Shown piece after piece: positions 23,010 to 36,500 of a stretch of DNA of 64,000 nucleotides (the stretch's first letter is position 1; every line of letters begins with the position of its first letter). The DNA is from Caenorhabditis remanei (lineage: Eukaryota > Nematoda > Chromadorea > Rhabditida > Rhabditidae): the NCBI RefSeq assembly GCF_010183535.1, contig NC_071329.1, positions 7,626,001 to 7,690,000 on the forward strand, read 5' to 3'. The notes beneath the pieces were generated by a model. The model worked only from the letters and a program-made list of their open reading frames with translations, was not told where the DNA came from and did no database searches. The translations under genes were made by a program, and so were the position numbers.

Positions 23010-24910
23010 TTCTTTTTTCTGAAAATAATCAACAAATTTTGTGAATATAATTAGAGTTGAGGGAAAGAAACGAAAAGTAGAATAAAAATAGTGTGAGTAT
23101 TAGAAGAATATACAGAAAAAGGAAACATTGCCAGGGGTGACATGTCAAAATAAATCGTCCTCTTCTTTCTTTCCTTAACTCATTTCATCCCTTCCTCTCC
23201 GCTCTCTTTTCGTACTTTTTCATCGTCTTCTTCTACTTTTTCGAAACGTCTTCGTGTGAATGAATGCGAGAATCAAATTAAATGGATTGAGACGAGAGAA
23301 GGTATAATTATGAATATAAAAAGCGGATGTGGAAGGATTCTAGGATAGAATAAATATACAGATGTTCTCCGTCAGAACGGCAATAAGACGGTTTATGAGT
23401 TATGATGTCTGAATTAATAGTAAAGAAACAACAAAAAAAAGTTACTAGTTCTGATTCTCTTCTCAACTGAGAATTCTATTGTTCAGGTTGCCATGAATAA
23501 GTCAGTGAAGGGGGTGAGCTTTGAGAGGCGTGGCGAGCTAGATGAATACGTGACAGATCTCAATAAACATTAGGGATGAACTCCAATAAGACACTGATGG
23601 ATTTGAATAGAAGAGAACGGAGAAGGAGGCAAAAGCTACGTGCAGAAAGTTAGAGAGTTCCAAAAATTTTAATGGGAAAGGGGAGATGTGGGGACTGCAG
23701 GACCGCATAGGATTTTCCACTTCAGTTTGAGTTATTTTTCAAAATAAATTCGTTTGAAGTAGGCGGAGCTTAGGTTCAGATCCCATAAATTGACTTTCAG
23801 AACTTAAAGTGGAATTACGAACAACAAAATCTTTTCAGACAAAAATAAAACCAAAAAAATCCAGAGTTCAAAATAATGATGAAATTTCTCAAAAGTAGCA
23901 CGCCTCTCACATTTTACACTACACGACGATCTCATCGCATATCATCAGAATATCAGAATCCGATTTAATAAGAAACGGAACGTCAGAATCTTAACTCTAC
24001 GTGCAAATCGTATAAGAATAGGACAGTCTTCTTCTTCTTCTCCGTCCGTTTTGCTCTGGTAGTAAGGAGGTGACCGACGCCGAGTTTACACTTTTTGAAG
24101 AAGCATCCTCTCTTCGGGTCACTGAGACGGCTGTCCAACAGATGTCGACCAGCCACTCTTTATGTCTTCTTCTCTTCCTCTCTTACATTATTTCTCGGGG
24201 ATCCCTTCGCAACTTTTTTTTTCTTCGTCACTTTATGAAGGAAAGAAGAAGAAGAAGAAGGGGAGAGGAATGATGACACTGTGCACTTATAGCTTCGATA
24301 TTATGAAAAGAGACGAGGAGGAATAAGAAGGTCATGTTGGTCTTCAAATAAACAAATATAATAAAGCGATTGTTGTAAAACCAAAAGTGTTCCTCTTTCA
24401 ATAAAAATATATCTTTTACAAAAGATATCGAAGATGGATTGATAACCAGAACCATTATTATATGTTTTTGTTTTGTTTTTTTTTGCGACTGTTCTGTGAT
24501 GAAGGCGTAACCAGCTTTAACTTGTTTGGCTTTTGGTAAATAGGGACAGGTTTTGTTCCAGGATCGTCGTACTTGCCATATTCGTTCCAAAATTTCTGAA
24601 ACTTTACATTTTTCGCTTTTTTCGATCTTGACAAATTCTGCACACCTAACGAGGACGTCATCACCAATCATAATGCTTGAATCATAATGTTTTCCCTCTG
24701 ACTCACAACTATTAGTTTATTTCGCATTTTGTGTTCATTACAAGTAATCACTCAGTTTCTTGAACTTTTTGATTAATCATGACGTTTTCTGTACAAATAA
24801 ATGATAACAAATTATCTATAAAACCTGGCCTGAAAATAGGAGTGAAGGCATTCATTGTCAGCAAACTTATCATTTCGTGTCGCGGTTGAAACAATTTTGA
24901 GAGCAAAAAG
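23010..24910. other. Intergenic region between let-268 and the CUB-like gene (divergent)
   Basis: About 1.9 kb shared upstream DNA. It is AT-rich with purine/pyrimidine tracts. The only candidate coding segment is the weak minus-strand small ORF at 24458-24667, listed separately. No RNA gene is recognised. Confidence 0.5.
24458..24667 (-). CDS. Possible small protein (weak)
   Basis: A 69-codon frame with a plausible central segment (FWNEYGKYDDPGTKPVPIY) preceded by TTTCAG at its start, so the real unit might be a second exon joined to something upstream. No family is recognised, no AATAAA is seen close downstream, and the C-terminus degenerates into Lys/Asn-rich codons. It could equally be chance. 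Confidence 0.2.
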   Translation of the reverse strand: MVMTSSLGVQNLSRSKKAKNVKFQKFWNEYGKYDDPGTKPVPIYQKPNKLKLVTPSSQNSRKKKQNKNI

Positions 24911-26904
24911 ATGAATTTCTGTCTGCAATTTTTGGTTTTGAGTTGTTTCGTGGCGACGGCTGTTCTGGCAGTGGATCCGTATAGTAAGTCAAAGAAATTG
25001 AAATGAATTGTTGAGGAAAACGTTAGAAACAAAGTTCAATCAGTTTTCAATGTCATCTTTAGTCACAAAATATTGTCATCAATTCGATGTTTGTTTAGTT
25101 TGTGCTGGAACTCAAACAATCGACCCACCCAAAAACCTCAGTGTCGCTTGGTACTACCCAACTACTTGGAACTATAGTAACATTGCACCCCAATATGCTG
25201 CAAATCAAAACTGTTCATGGATTGTGAGTTTTCTTCATCATTTATTACTTTTCATGATCGATTTTTAGTTTAATATTCCAAAAGGAATGTTTGTATCCTT
25301 TTCGTTGACGGCCAATACAGCATCTTCGACAACAAAGCTTACAATGACAGATTCACTCGGATATGTTTCCACGTGAGTCATCTGAAAATGAGGGTGTCAA
25401 ACAATGTAAACTAAATTTCTTTAGATTCTCATCAGTGACTATGGAGACATATTATTTGGTAGCTCCATCGTTTCGAGTAGACTTACAATCAACACAAGTT
25501 GGAACATTTGGAATGGTTGTTCAGTGGTTCACAAGTGAGTTTCAGTGTAGTCTCTCTTCTGTAGAATCCACTTTTTTCAGTTGATCCGAACGCCACTTCC
25601 AACGCTGTTACTTATCAAGTACACTCAGCGTCATCTCCATTAATTCTGTATGGAGGAAATTTTGATCTTCCAACAGTAATTCAAGCAGATACTCTAGTCA
25701 GTCTTCTCCCGTTTTGGGGAAACATCCTGCTTACTTCTTTTATGCGTATAACTCAAGTTTATGATGGGCCCTCAATTGATTCTCAAAATATTGGAAAGTG
25801 AGTAGGAGCTTTTATATCTAACATTTAATTTTAAAATCCAGCTTGTATAACATGGCGAGTTCTGGACAAAACATCAAATCCTCTGGAAAAACATTAACAA
25901 TTTTCTCACTTTATCCGGGAATCGGGGCAGCTGGAAATCCGGTTATTTTGCAAGACTATTCAGGTAAAATACGTGTTTAACTGACTTCGTTTATTTTAAG
26001 TTTTTACAGATGTGAAACAATTCAAATCTTACAAAGCAATCGCTTGCATTGTTCCTAATATGTGCGAGTTATCTCTGGATGCAACTCAAGGCGGCCCTGT
26101 AGCTGCTGTTCGATTGTCACGTTTCTATGTGAAGAACATTGCCATGCCAAGTACAAATACTCTTTCAGTCTACACTAATTATGTGGCAACTGCTAACAAG
26201 TTGTCGGATTATACGTACGTGTTTTTCAGTTCAGTCATTAATTATAATCATAAGATGTCTTCAGATCGGCAACAGCAAAAACCAACATTCCACAATTATT
26301 CAATGGAAAACTCACAACGTTCGTATTGGATCAGGGCACGGCAACTGTTGTGTTCTCAGGAGATTCAATTGATTGTAATTGAAATAGAAAAATCAGTTTT
26401 TCGAAATATGATTTCAGCCAAATGGTCCACAGCTTTCGAGGGTCGACGTGGATTCTTTACATCACCAAACTATGCAACAAATAGCACCGAACAATCTTTC
26501 AACGATCAAATCTCCTCTTCTACGACTTTCGACATCAGCTACACCATTGATGGGTCTTCCATTGTTGGTAATTCAGTACTTAATGTCATGATCAAATCGA
26601 ATCAGAAAGCAGTGATCGATAACTCGTTAGTTAAGACTTGGAATGTTCACATTACCATTTCGATTTTCAGATATTCCACTAAAAACTACCCAGGAGGACT
26701 TGTAAAGGCAACTGGAGACTTCATTTCTGTGAACTATCAATCTCAAGGATCCGCTTCTGTTGGACCATTGATTACATTCCGATTCGATAAACATAACTCG
26801 GCTATGACACATGGTAAGTCAAAACGATATACTGAAAATCCTTAATTCTTTTCGTTTCAGGATTCCTTCTTGCTATTGCTGTGTCAATTTGGAGATTATT
26901 CTAA
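24911..26904 (+). CDS. Secreted or GPI-anchored CUB-like domain protein
   Basis: Eleven exons: 24911-24983, 25099-25223, 25269-25372, 25425-25534, 25581-25797, 25842-25963, 26010-26214, 26265-26374, 26418-26625, 26671-26813, 26861-26904, giving 420 aa. Residues 1-20 are a signal peptide (MNFCLQFLVLSCFVATAVLA). The first half has the nematode CUB-like pattern: ICAGTQTIDPPKN, YYPTTWNYS, YAANQNCSW, IPKGM. The second half repeats the theme with GFFTSPNYATN. The last 14 residues (GFLLAIAVSIWRLF) form a hydrophobic tail with no cytoplasmic part, as in GPI-anchor signals. Many CUB-like genes in C. elegans respond to pathogens; that role here is inference. AATAAA lies at 26969-26974. Confidence 0.85.
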
Positions 26905-27555
26905 TTTTTGATTTGTTGATTTCACTTCTGAAACTGGTGCTTTTCTCTTTTTATTGATGTTTTCTCAAAATAAATGGTTCACTTTTTGCCAGACATAAAA
27001 AGAAAAAGTCAGCCAAATTTCCATGGCAGCCCGAGATGGGGGCAGACATGCACGAGAGCTCCAAGATTTTCATCTGGCTCTTAACTGAACTGTTTCATTT
27101 TATTTAATACATTGACTCTCTTTGAAAGGTTGAAATCAAGAAATTCTTGATTTTCCACAGTTTTCAAATTTCGAAAAATGAATAAATCGAAACACTGATA
27201 GTCAGACTGACGAGTAATTCTCACCTTAGGTTTCGAGTGATTTCTAATTGCTTTTCAATTATTTTTCTTTTGTATTTAATTCCAAGAAACTTCTTTATGT
27301 ATATTTTTGTTTTTAAATCCACGTCACCTTCTTTCTTTCTCTCCGAAACTTCTCGAATCTCCATGACACTGAGTCACCGTTAATGTCGCGTCGCCTGGAT
27401 ATGCGCCTCCGATTCGGCTCGCCATCCCGCTTTTCAACAACTTCATTTCACTCTTTCCATTTTTCCAAACCTCCGAATTCCTCTAAATTCTTTTGTATTT
27501 TTTCAGAATCTTATCGAATTTTCTCTACTGACAAAGATCTAACGTTGAATTCCAG
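26905..27555. other. Region upstream of lov-1
   Basis: This 650-bp interval holds the CUB-like 3' UTR and the presumed lov-1 promoter, including an X-box-like palindrome at 27017-27030. A frame at 27383-27595 (MSRRLDMRLRFG...) overlaps the lov-1 start in another frame and is judged a shadow. Confidence 0.5.
27017..27030. promoter_or_regulatory. X-box-like (RFX/DAF-19) motif upstream of lov-1
   Basis: ATTTCCATGGCAGC matches the RFX consensus RYYNYYWWRRNRAC at 13 of 14 positions (the A at position 13 is G). It lies about 530 bp upstream of the lov-1 ATG. LOV-1 is a ciliary protein and DAF-19 controls ciliary genes, so the placement is suggestive, but the distance is larger than for typical nematode X-boxes. 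Confidence 0.3.
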
Positions 27556-30500
27556 ATGGGAAAGCTTGGCTCTTTCCTCTGGTGGATCGCTCTAACAGCG
27601 GTATAAATTTTAAAAGGTTTTCTGTATAAGTTTTTGATTTCAAGATTCTAACTAATGCTCTACAATACCAGTTAAGAAAAGGATTTGCCACGTTCCGATT
27701 GTCAGATGATGATACAACTATCAGTGGTGTTCCAAGAAACTCCAGAGGTGTTGTTCAAATCAAGTTGGGATGCGGTTTGAATAGATTGCCGATTGAGAAT
27801 AAGTTGACTGAGATTTCAAGTCTGGAACTGGTTTGTTAGATCAGGAATTAACATCTAGACTAGGAATGCGACTTTCAGATTCATAACTGTGTTCAAGCCG
27901 AGGTCAGACTTGTTGGTCTTTACTTGAACTCCACGTGGATTCCATTAACTGAAATAATGGACACCGATGAGGTTACGATTGCAGTTGAAACCAGATATGA
28001 GGCTTGCTACGGTACATCTTATATTCTGAAAGTAAATCTCATATTCCTTCATTTCCAGAAGACGGACTCGATCGATGCGACGGCTCTCTCTGGTGGCTCC
28101 AAGTCGGCGGGAACGAGATCTCGTTGCTCGGATACGATCCGTCGTGTGAGAGTGGAGACATCGAGATGGAGGATGGGAGGAGAATGTGCAAAAGGCCATG
28201 TAGGCGTTCAGACTACATAAACTCAATATGAGATTATTTTTAGATCATCCGGAGAGAAGCGTTGCAATAAGTAATGATGAAGGAATGTATTATGATGGAC
28301 AGGTTATGAAGGGAGTCAAAGCAAAACAGTTCAGCTTGAAAAGTTCAAGTTCGATGATGGCGAGGAGAAGAAGCAAGAGAGAGGAACCTGTAAGCAAAGC
28401 ATCTAATAAGTCATTTTTATTATCACTTTTTAGCAGGATAAAAATGTGTGCGACTATACTCTGGAATCCACGTCAACCTCCACTACAACTCCGAGTACTA
28501 CTACAATGACATCTACAGTCACTTCCTCGTCTACAGTCACTACGACTCCAACAAGTACAAGTACGGTAACCACTTCAGGAAGCACAAGTACACTCAGCAC
28601 ATCAACTGCCCCCACGTCGACTGCTTCCACTTCGACCGCTTCCACGTCAACTGCCAGCTCGAGTAGCAGCTCGACTACACCAACTTCCACGACTTCTTTA
28701 TCCACATCATCTAGCACTCTATCAACATCAACACTCACTACTTCGACAGCTTCTTCTAGCACAACTCCCGTCACTACACCAAGTTCTAGCACTTCAAAAG
28801 CCACGTCGTCTAGCAGCAGTACGGCAACCACTCCGAGCACTTCCACTAAAATTACGACGACTACTTCACCCACTACCACAGTACCTACCAGTAAGTTTCG
28901 GAAATACATATCACAGGCCTGAAAGAAAATATCATTATCAGTATGAATCTAATCATATTGCAGCTATTCAGAACTGAGCCAACAGGTTTTTACTTTTGGG
29001 CTTCACAGAACTTCTGTTAATCTAAGTCTTCAAAAAATTTAATTTAGGCGCAAAAGTGAAAACCGTTCCATATCGAAATAAAATCTTTCCATTTCAGCCA
29101 CAGTCACCCCCCTTCCTGCCAATGCCATTTGCTCTTATCTCGATGAAACCACAACGTCTACAACTGTAACAACCACCCTGACATCCACGACAACTGAGCC
29201 ATCTTCCAGTACTGTAACAACTACTGAAACAACTTCAACTCCAGCATCTTCTACTGTAACGACCACACTTCCATCAACCACTCTCACCACGTCAACTGCT
29301 TCTACATCGACTACGTTGCCAACCACATCAACTACTGTGACCACACCAACGACAACTGTAACAACTCCTTCTGCCTCGACTAGCACCACCTCTTCAAGTA
29401 CTTCTTCGACAGTCACAACATCTACCGCATCAACATCTTCATCAACACCTTCTTCGACAGTGACGTCATCAACAGCCTCTACGTCAACTCCTGTAACAAC
29501 TGGCTCTACACGTACTCCTTCCACGTCAACTGCGACAACGTCAGTGTCTTCTACAACTTCTAAGGATACTACTGTCACTTCTACAACATCTCCTTCGACC
29601 ACTGTAACAACACCAACCACAAGTCAATCCTCCACTTCCACAGTGACAACATCTGGATCGAGTTCATCAACTACAGTGGATCCGGTGAAAACTAATTTCC
29701 GTTTCAACGTTAATGAAACCACTGTCTTTTACTCAGAAGGAGAAATAGTTGATCTCACTTTAAATGGCACTGATAGGGTTTGTTTGATCTAAAATATTTG
29801 TTAAAGTAAGATACTTCAGTTCACCATAAATGTTCAATGCAAAGTTGGTGACGGTGCATACCAGGATACTACTACAGCGGGAGCCTGTTTCACAAAAGGT
29901 AATTGAAGTTCTTTTTTTTTTAGAAACTTGTACTTTAATTTGGTTTTTAAGCCAGTGGAGACTTTCCTCCGCTAGGAAAAACAATATCCGCCAATTTCTT
30001 CATTGGACCAGGAGAATACACATTTGAAGCTACCATCACTGGGACTGAGTATAAGACCTATGCTATCGTGAAAATACTCGCCACCACCATAGCTTCTGAA
30101 ACCAGCACAACATCTTCTGGAACTTCGACGTCCTCTTCAACTTTGTCGACCTCTTCAGTGACTTCAACCACTAGCCAACAGTCGTCTACAACACCTACAA
30201 CATCAAAAGACACTACGACGTCTCCTGTGATTTCTAGCACTACAACTGCCAGTTCGACGTCATCAAAAGGCACAACCACGTTATCGGAAGGAACTTCAAC
30301 TACAACTCCCACAACTTCATCAGATACCTCTTCAACAACGACTTCTGATTCTGACGCTGACTCTACTTCTGATTCCAGTTCTCTATCAACTACAGATTCA
30401 AGTGGTGGATCAACATCTACCGAAGATCCAAGCACAGTCTTTGACTTTATATTGAAGAATGAGACCGTGTTAAAGTGGAATGAAACCGTGCACTTAACGG

Positions 30501-33500
30501 ATACAGTTGCTATCAGTCCAGAACCGACAACTACATTGGATCCTTTATATGTGAGTTAATTGAAACATTTTACTTTGAGAATTTCAATTCAAATCTTTAG
30601 AAAAAAGTGGCATTCGAGTGCAGAAGCAATAGCGGTGAAGAATTTGTAACGTTGAAAAATTCAACTTGCTTGAACCAAGGTAAATACCTTGTTCTCATTT
30701 TCCATATGTGTTTTATTTTAATTTCAGATCAGCCAATGGTTAAAATGGCTACATTTGTCACGGACATCAGTTTGGCACCCGTTTCAGATTTTCTCGTTGG
30801 TTTGGGCACTTATGAATTCAGGATTAATATGACAAACACTCTCACAAACCAGATGGTCAGTCATATTTTTACATTGAATGTTGTTGGAGAAACGTCGAGT
30901 ACCGAAGATGTCACGAGCACAACATCATCATCATCAACAACAAGTACTGAAGTGTCATCAACGGATTCTGAATCTACACCCACGTCATCTGCAAGCAAAT
31001 CCACGTCTTCTGAAACTGAAACAACGACGGACAGTGGAGATGGAACTTCGACAACAACCTCCGATGGATCTGACAGCACCACCACTTCAGATGACTCAGC
31101 TTCCTCAAGGTTATCAGATTCATCTGGTGACTCGACAACTACTTCTGATTCTTCCGATTCTTCCGATTCTTCCGATTCAAGCTCTACTTCTTCTGTAGAT
31201 GGTGGTTCATCTGAGAGTACTACAGTGGATCCTGATGCAACAACGGCTGTCCCCTACGATTTTGCTCTTGCAGGACTCTCATGGGAAGAGATGATTTATT
31301 ATTCTGAAGCTCCACTCAACATCACACCAGTGCCAAACAAGAATCCAGAAGTTATGAACGTCTGTTTTAGAAATATTGAAGTGAATGATCATTGTATGAG
31401 TTTCAGACACAAATTTCGTATCAGTGCCGAAATGATTCAACTCAACCGTTTGTGGCAATCAAAGAGAGCAACTGTCTAACAGAAAGTAAGTTATTTACTA
31501 TATTTTCAACTGGTAAATTGTTTTTTTTTTCAGCCGGAAAAATGGGATCCTACTCGTCAGCAATCCTATTCGATCCATTCAGCGGTTTTGTACCAGGATC
31601 TGGAACTTATGAGTTCTTGATAAATGTTACCAATCGAGTGACTTCTGAATCTGCAAGTCATATTTTCAAGATGATTGTAGTTTTGCCAACTACCACGGCG
31701 GGTAGGAATCGTTTTATTAGTGTTCATTAACATGGTTTGAAATTTCAGAATACGTGCCAACAGATTCTACGGATGACTCATCTGATTCTGATTCAAACGG
31801 TGGTACTGGTGGAACTGGATCTACAGTAGCATCTGATGGATCTGAAACTACTAGTGACACCGGATCTGGAACAACGAGTGGATCTGGAACTGGATCAGGA
31901 TCTTCAAGCAGTTCTGGAAATTTGTCAGGAGGTAGCACGACAGTTGATCCATCTGGAAGTGGAACTGGATCTGTAACCACTTCCGGGACGGACTCGGAAT
32001 CAGGAGCAGGATCCGGTGCAACAACTTCAGGAGATGGATCTGGATCGGGAGTCACCACATCAAGTTCAAGTGGAGTAGGATCAGGATCAGGAACAACGTC
32101 AGGAATCGGTTCCGGTTCAGGAGCTGGAACAACTACAGGAGATGGTTCCGGAGGATCATCAGGATCTGATGGTACCAGTGGAACTGGAGCGACTGGAGGG
32201 ACTGGTATCTCAACTTCTGGAAATGGTTCGGCTGGAGGGTCAGGGTCAGGAACGACATCGGCTACTGGATCAGGTGGATCAGGGTCCGGAGGAATAGGAG
32301 ATCATGATGGCTCGTCCAAATCATCGACAACTTTATCGTCTTCCTCTGGAGGAGATGGATCTCAAGGATCTACTACAGGTGGACCTGGTTCAGGATCTGG
32401 CTCTTCTAATTCTTCCGCCTCGACCGTCTACTCAGGCCCCACCACTACGACTCAAGGATCCACGAAAACAACAAGAACTCGTGGTGTTCTTTCAACTGTC
32501 ACTCCAATCTCTGCAGCTGATCAAGCTCTGATCGATGCTCAAAAAGCTGATGTTTTGAGCCAACTTGCTGGAATTGTTGATGGATCTGCAGCTGGAGGAT
32601 CTTTGAATACGACTAGTTCACTTCTCAATCAAATCTCAACATTGCCTACTTCTGATCTTGTTGAAGTCGCTCAAAGTCTACTGGCAAACACTCTGAAAAT
32701 TCCTGGAGTTGGAAACATGTCAAGTGTTGATGTGCTGAAAACACTCCAAGAAAACATTGCAACGACGAATTCAGATTTGGCAGCAGAGATGACAAAAGTG
32801 ATCACAAAACTGGCAAACGTGAACATGACATCCGCTCAATCAATGAATTCTGTGTTGTCTTCTTTGGATTTGGCATTGAAAGGAAGTACGGTTTACACCT
32901 TGGGAGTTTCGAGTACGAAGTCAACAGATGGTACATATGCGGTCATTTTTGGATATGTTCTTGCAAATGGATACACGTTGGTGTCTCCTAGATGCACGGT
33001 AAGTTAGTAAATGAAATGGAAAATAATCAAAAAAGTTTTAGCTGAGTATTTACGGATCCACAATCTACTTGACCGGAGACACAAGAGCATCTTACAAACA
33101 GGAGACCGGTGATACTGTTTCGGTGAGTTTTCTTTCTTCTCTGTAGTTACTTCTTTATCTGTTTCACAGGCCAATACAATGCTCGCTGCTGCCATTGGAG
33201 TTCAAGGATCTTACAACAAAAACGGAAGAACTGTATCGGTGGATCAAGACAAGATTGAGAACAAAAGATCACTTGTATCTGGAAATATAATGGCAACACT
33301 GACTGGAGTTGGAGATGTTCAATCGGGAGAGTACAGTTATAATGATATGTATGTGACTGCGTGGAATGTCAGCTATGATAATACAACAGTTGGAACAACT
33401 AACCAGAAGAATACATCTATGTCGTTTTATGTTCCAGTTTCTAATGTTCAGTTCTCGTTATTGGTACGTCCACAAGCTCAAAGGATTCAAATATCAAAAG

Positions 33501-36500
33501 TTTTCAGATGGAAGCCGGAACGATGGTCAAACTTCAATCAACTCAATCAGTATCTGCACAGGGATTAGTTGTGGCTGCAACCTATGGAGGAGTGACTTAT
33601 ACTATCACATGTACCAATGGAACTGCGAAATTCGTTGAAGTCGATACAGCTGATGCTATTTTCTCTTATAATGCTGGTGGTTTTACAATTGTTCCTGGAG
33701 ATGGATCTTCGACGAGTACAATGCAAAAAATGATTCAGATGCCGATTGTGATTGAAAGTGAGTCATATTTTTGAGAATCTCATTTCTCACATCTAAATTC
33801 CAGATGTGAATCTGGATATCTTCAACAAAACCTCTTCTCCTCTTGTCTTCTCAGCTGCCGGAAGTTACACCATGAGACTTGTCTTCTCACCTCAAGACAC
33901 TTCCCTCCCGGAAGTTTCAGCTCTCTCTCAAACTGTCTCTATCTCTACACTCTCTCCAACAACGAGTTACAGTAAAGCAGATTTACAAACAGCTATTTCT
34001 TCTAAAACTGTTATTCCGATTTCTGGAACGGTATGAAGACGTGATTGTAATTCAAATGAGAGTCAGGTTTTCAGCTGTTCTTCGCCAAATCCTCATCCAT
34101 CGATGTGACTGGATACAGTTTCTATGCTGATACCACTGCCATTTACCTTCAAAGTTCGGTTTCTACTCTGGTCATCAGCTCTCCAACCTACAATGTTGTC
34201 TCGTTGGCTCTCGGAGGATACGGTATTCAAATCACCGCAGGAACATACACTTCAGGATCTCAAGGTCACACAACGTGAGTCTTATTGATAGGATTCGAAG
34301 ATAATATATTCATTTAGAACCATGATGGAGTTCTCTGACACTCAAAAAATGAAGATCGATGGAGGATTGATTATTAGAAATGGAACGAATGGATATGTGA
34401 TACAGAATGGACAGATTACTACGGAAGGAGATGTTTCGGGAACTAAAATTGGTAATAATAGTTTACAGAATATCTTTTCATTTGATATTTTTCAGATATC
34501 GTCCCTCAAAGTTTGATGAATCAAGAGTCTCAACAACAAATTGCCACCATCCTCGGCAACACTCAAGAGTTTCTGGAGAACAATGGAATGACAATGACAG
34601 ATGCACAGATCAATGATGTACCAAAGTGTACCAGAGTTATAAACTTCATTTCAATGTTTTCAGACCTCTAATTCTCTTCTCTCCATCGCCAGTTCTCTAA
34701 CTTCTGCTTTGAAAGTTGCTCTTGACAATCCACTTTCTTCTGATCTTGCTGCAAACTTGAAATATGCCACTGACAATTATGATGACCTCTACAATGTGCT
34801 ACCAAGTGATCCAGACAACATTGTATACGTGGAAGAGATGACTCAAGAGGAATGGGCGGCCTATGTGACGAAGATGATTCAGAAGAACATTGCGAAGACA
34901 TTGGCAAATCAATTGGCAAGTACACTGGACACTTTGGAGAACACCTTGGCAGCAAGAGCAATTGCGACTGGAAACTTGCCTTATGATTATTCGGTAACTA
35001 AAAACTATTTCGTGTTCGTATTTTTCAGAATCATTTTAGAACTACGTGGATGGCACTGGAATGGTGATTGTCATTGACGATGCTTCAAATATTGTTGGAA
35101 AGGTTCAATCTTGTGATGAATGGGATATCACTCTACCGACACCTGCATCTTCCTTGAACAATGCAGAGATCACGGATTCAACTCTGATACAACTTGGAAT
35201 GGTCTGCTACAGCACAAATCCAAGAACATATGTGGACAATTTCGACATGTTGATCACATCGGGAGCGCTTGAAGCACATGTCAAGGATGAGAATCAGAAC
35301 ACTCTGACGTTGGTTTCTAGTTATAAGTCTTACGAATGCACTTACAATTTTTAGAATCTCTGAAGCAACATCTCCAATTACTCTCAGCGGACGAGGAAGT
35401 GACGACGACGCCGTGTTGACTCTGATGCAACAAGGAGACTTTGCCAGCTACCAGATCTTGGATCTCCACGCATTCCGAACAACCAACTGGAATAATTCTC
35501 TTCAATTGGAAATCATTGCTTCTCAAGACTACGTTATTCTAAATAATGATGACACCTACATGTTTTCGTCTTTCCAAAGTCTTCCGGGACCACTGAATTC
35601 GAATCATGAATGGTTGTTCGACTTGAACTCATTGAACACGACGAGCAATTACTTTGTGAGTGCTGGAAACTTGATCAATAACACTGGATTGTTCTACATT
35701 GGAATCGGAAAAAGAAATACGTCAACTGCCAGTGCAAATAGTACGGATATCGTTAACTATGGAGAGTTTGAATCGAAACAATGGTCATTTGCAAGAGCAG
35801 TTCAAATGGATTACCAGATAACTGCAATCAGCAAAGGATGCTACTTCTATCTTAACTCCACGGACGTGTTCAATTCAGGAGGAATGACTCCTACTGATGG
35901 AAAAGGAATGCAGTTTGTGAATTGCACCACGGATCACTTGACGCTTTTCTCTGTTGGAGCTTTCAATCCGACTATTGATGCTGATTTTTCTTACAAGTAT
36001 TCAGTGAACGAAATAGAGAAAAATGTGAAAGTGATGATTACTGCCATCTTCTTGTTCATTCTTTATGGATGTCTCATCATCACTGCAATCATTTCTGCAA
36101 AGAAGGATCCATCCAGAGGAAGACTTCGATTCCTATCTGACAACGAACCTCATGATGGATATATGTATGTGATTGCTGTTGAGACTGGGTATAGAATGTT
36201 CGCAACAACTGACAGTACCATTTGTTTTAATTTGTCTGGAAACGAGGGAGATCAAATATTCCGATCGTTCAAATCAGAGGAAGATGGAGATTGGGAGTAC
36301 CCGTTTTCGTGGGGAACGACTGATCGATTTGTAATGACTACTGCTTTGTGAGTTTCTTTTTCCTTCGGAACAACACTAACCTATAATTTTCAATTTCAGC
36401 CCTCTTGGAGAACTTGAATACATGAGAATTTGGATCGATGACGCTGGACTCGACCACAGAGAGTCTTGGTATTGCAACCGAATCATTGTGAAGGATCTGC

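Noticed and set aside
27383..27595. Upstream start for lov-1 (MSRRLDMRLRFG...)
   Set aside because: That frame stops and is out of frame with the ATG at 27556, which follows an acceptor directly and gives a signal peptide.
28454..31085. Long antisense frames rich in Val/Asp/Glu opposite the lov-1 mucin exons
   Set aside because: They are the mechanical complement of Ser/Thr codon repeats and have no splice logic or start context of their own.
31717..32058. Antisense Pro/Asp/Val-rich frame opposite lov-1 exon 14
   Set aside because: Shadow of the Gly/Ser repeat; no independent evidence.
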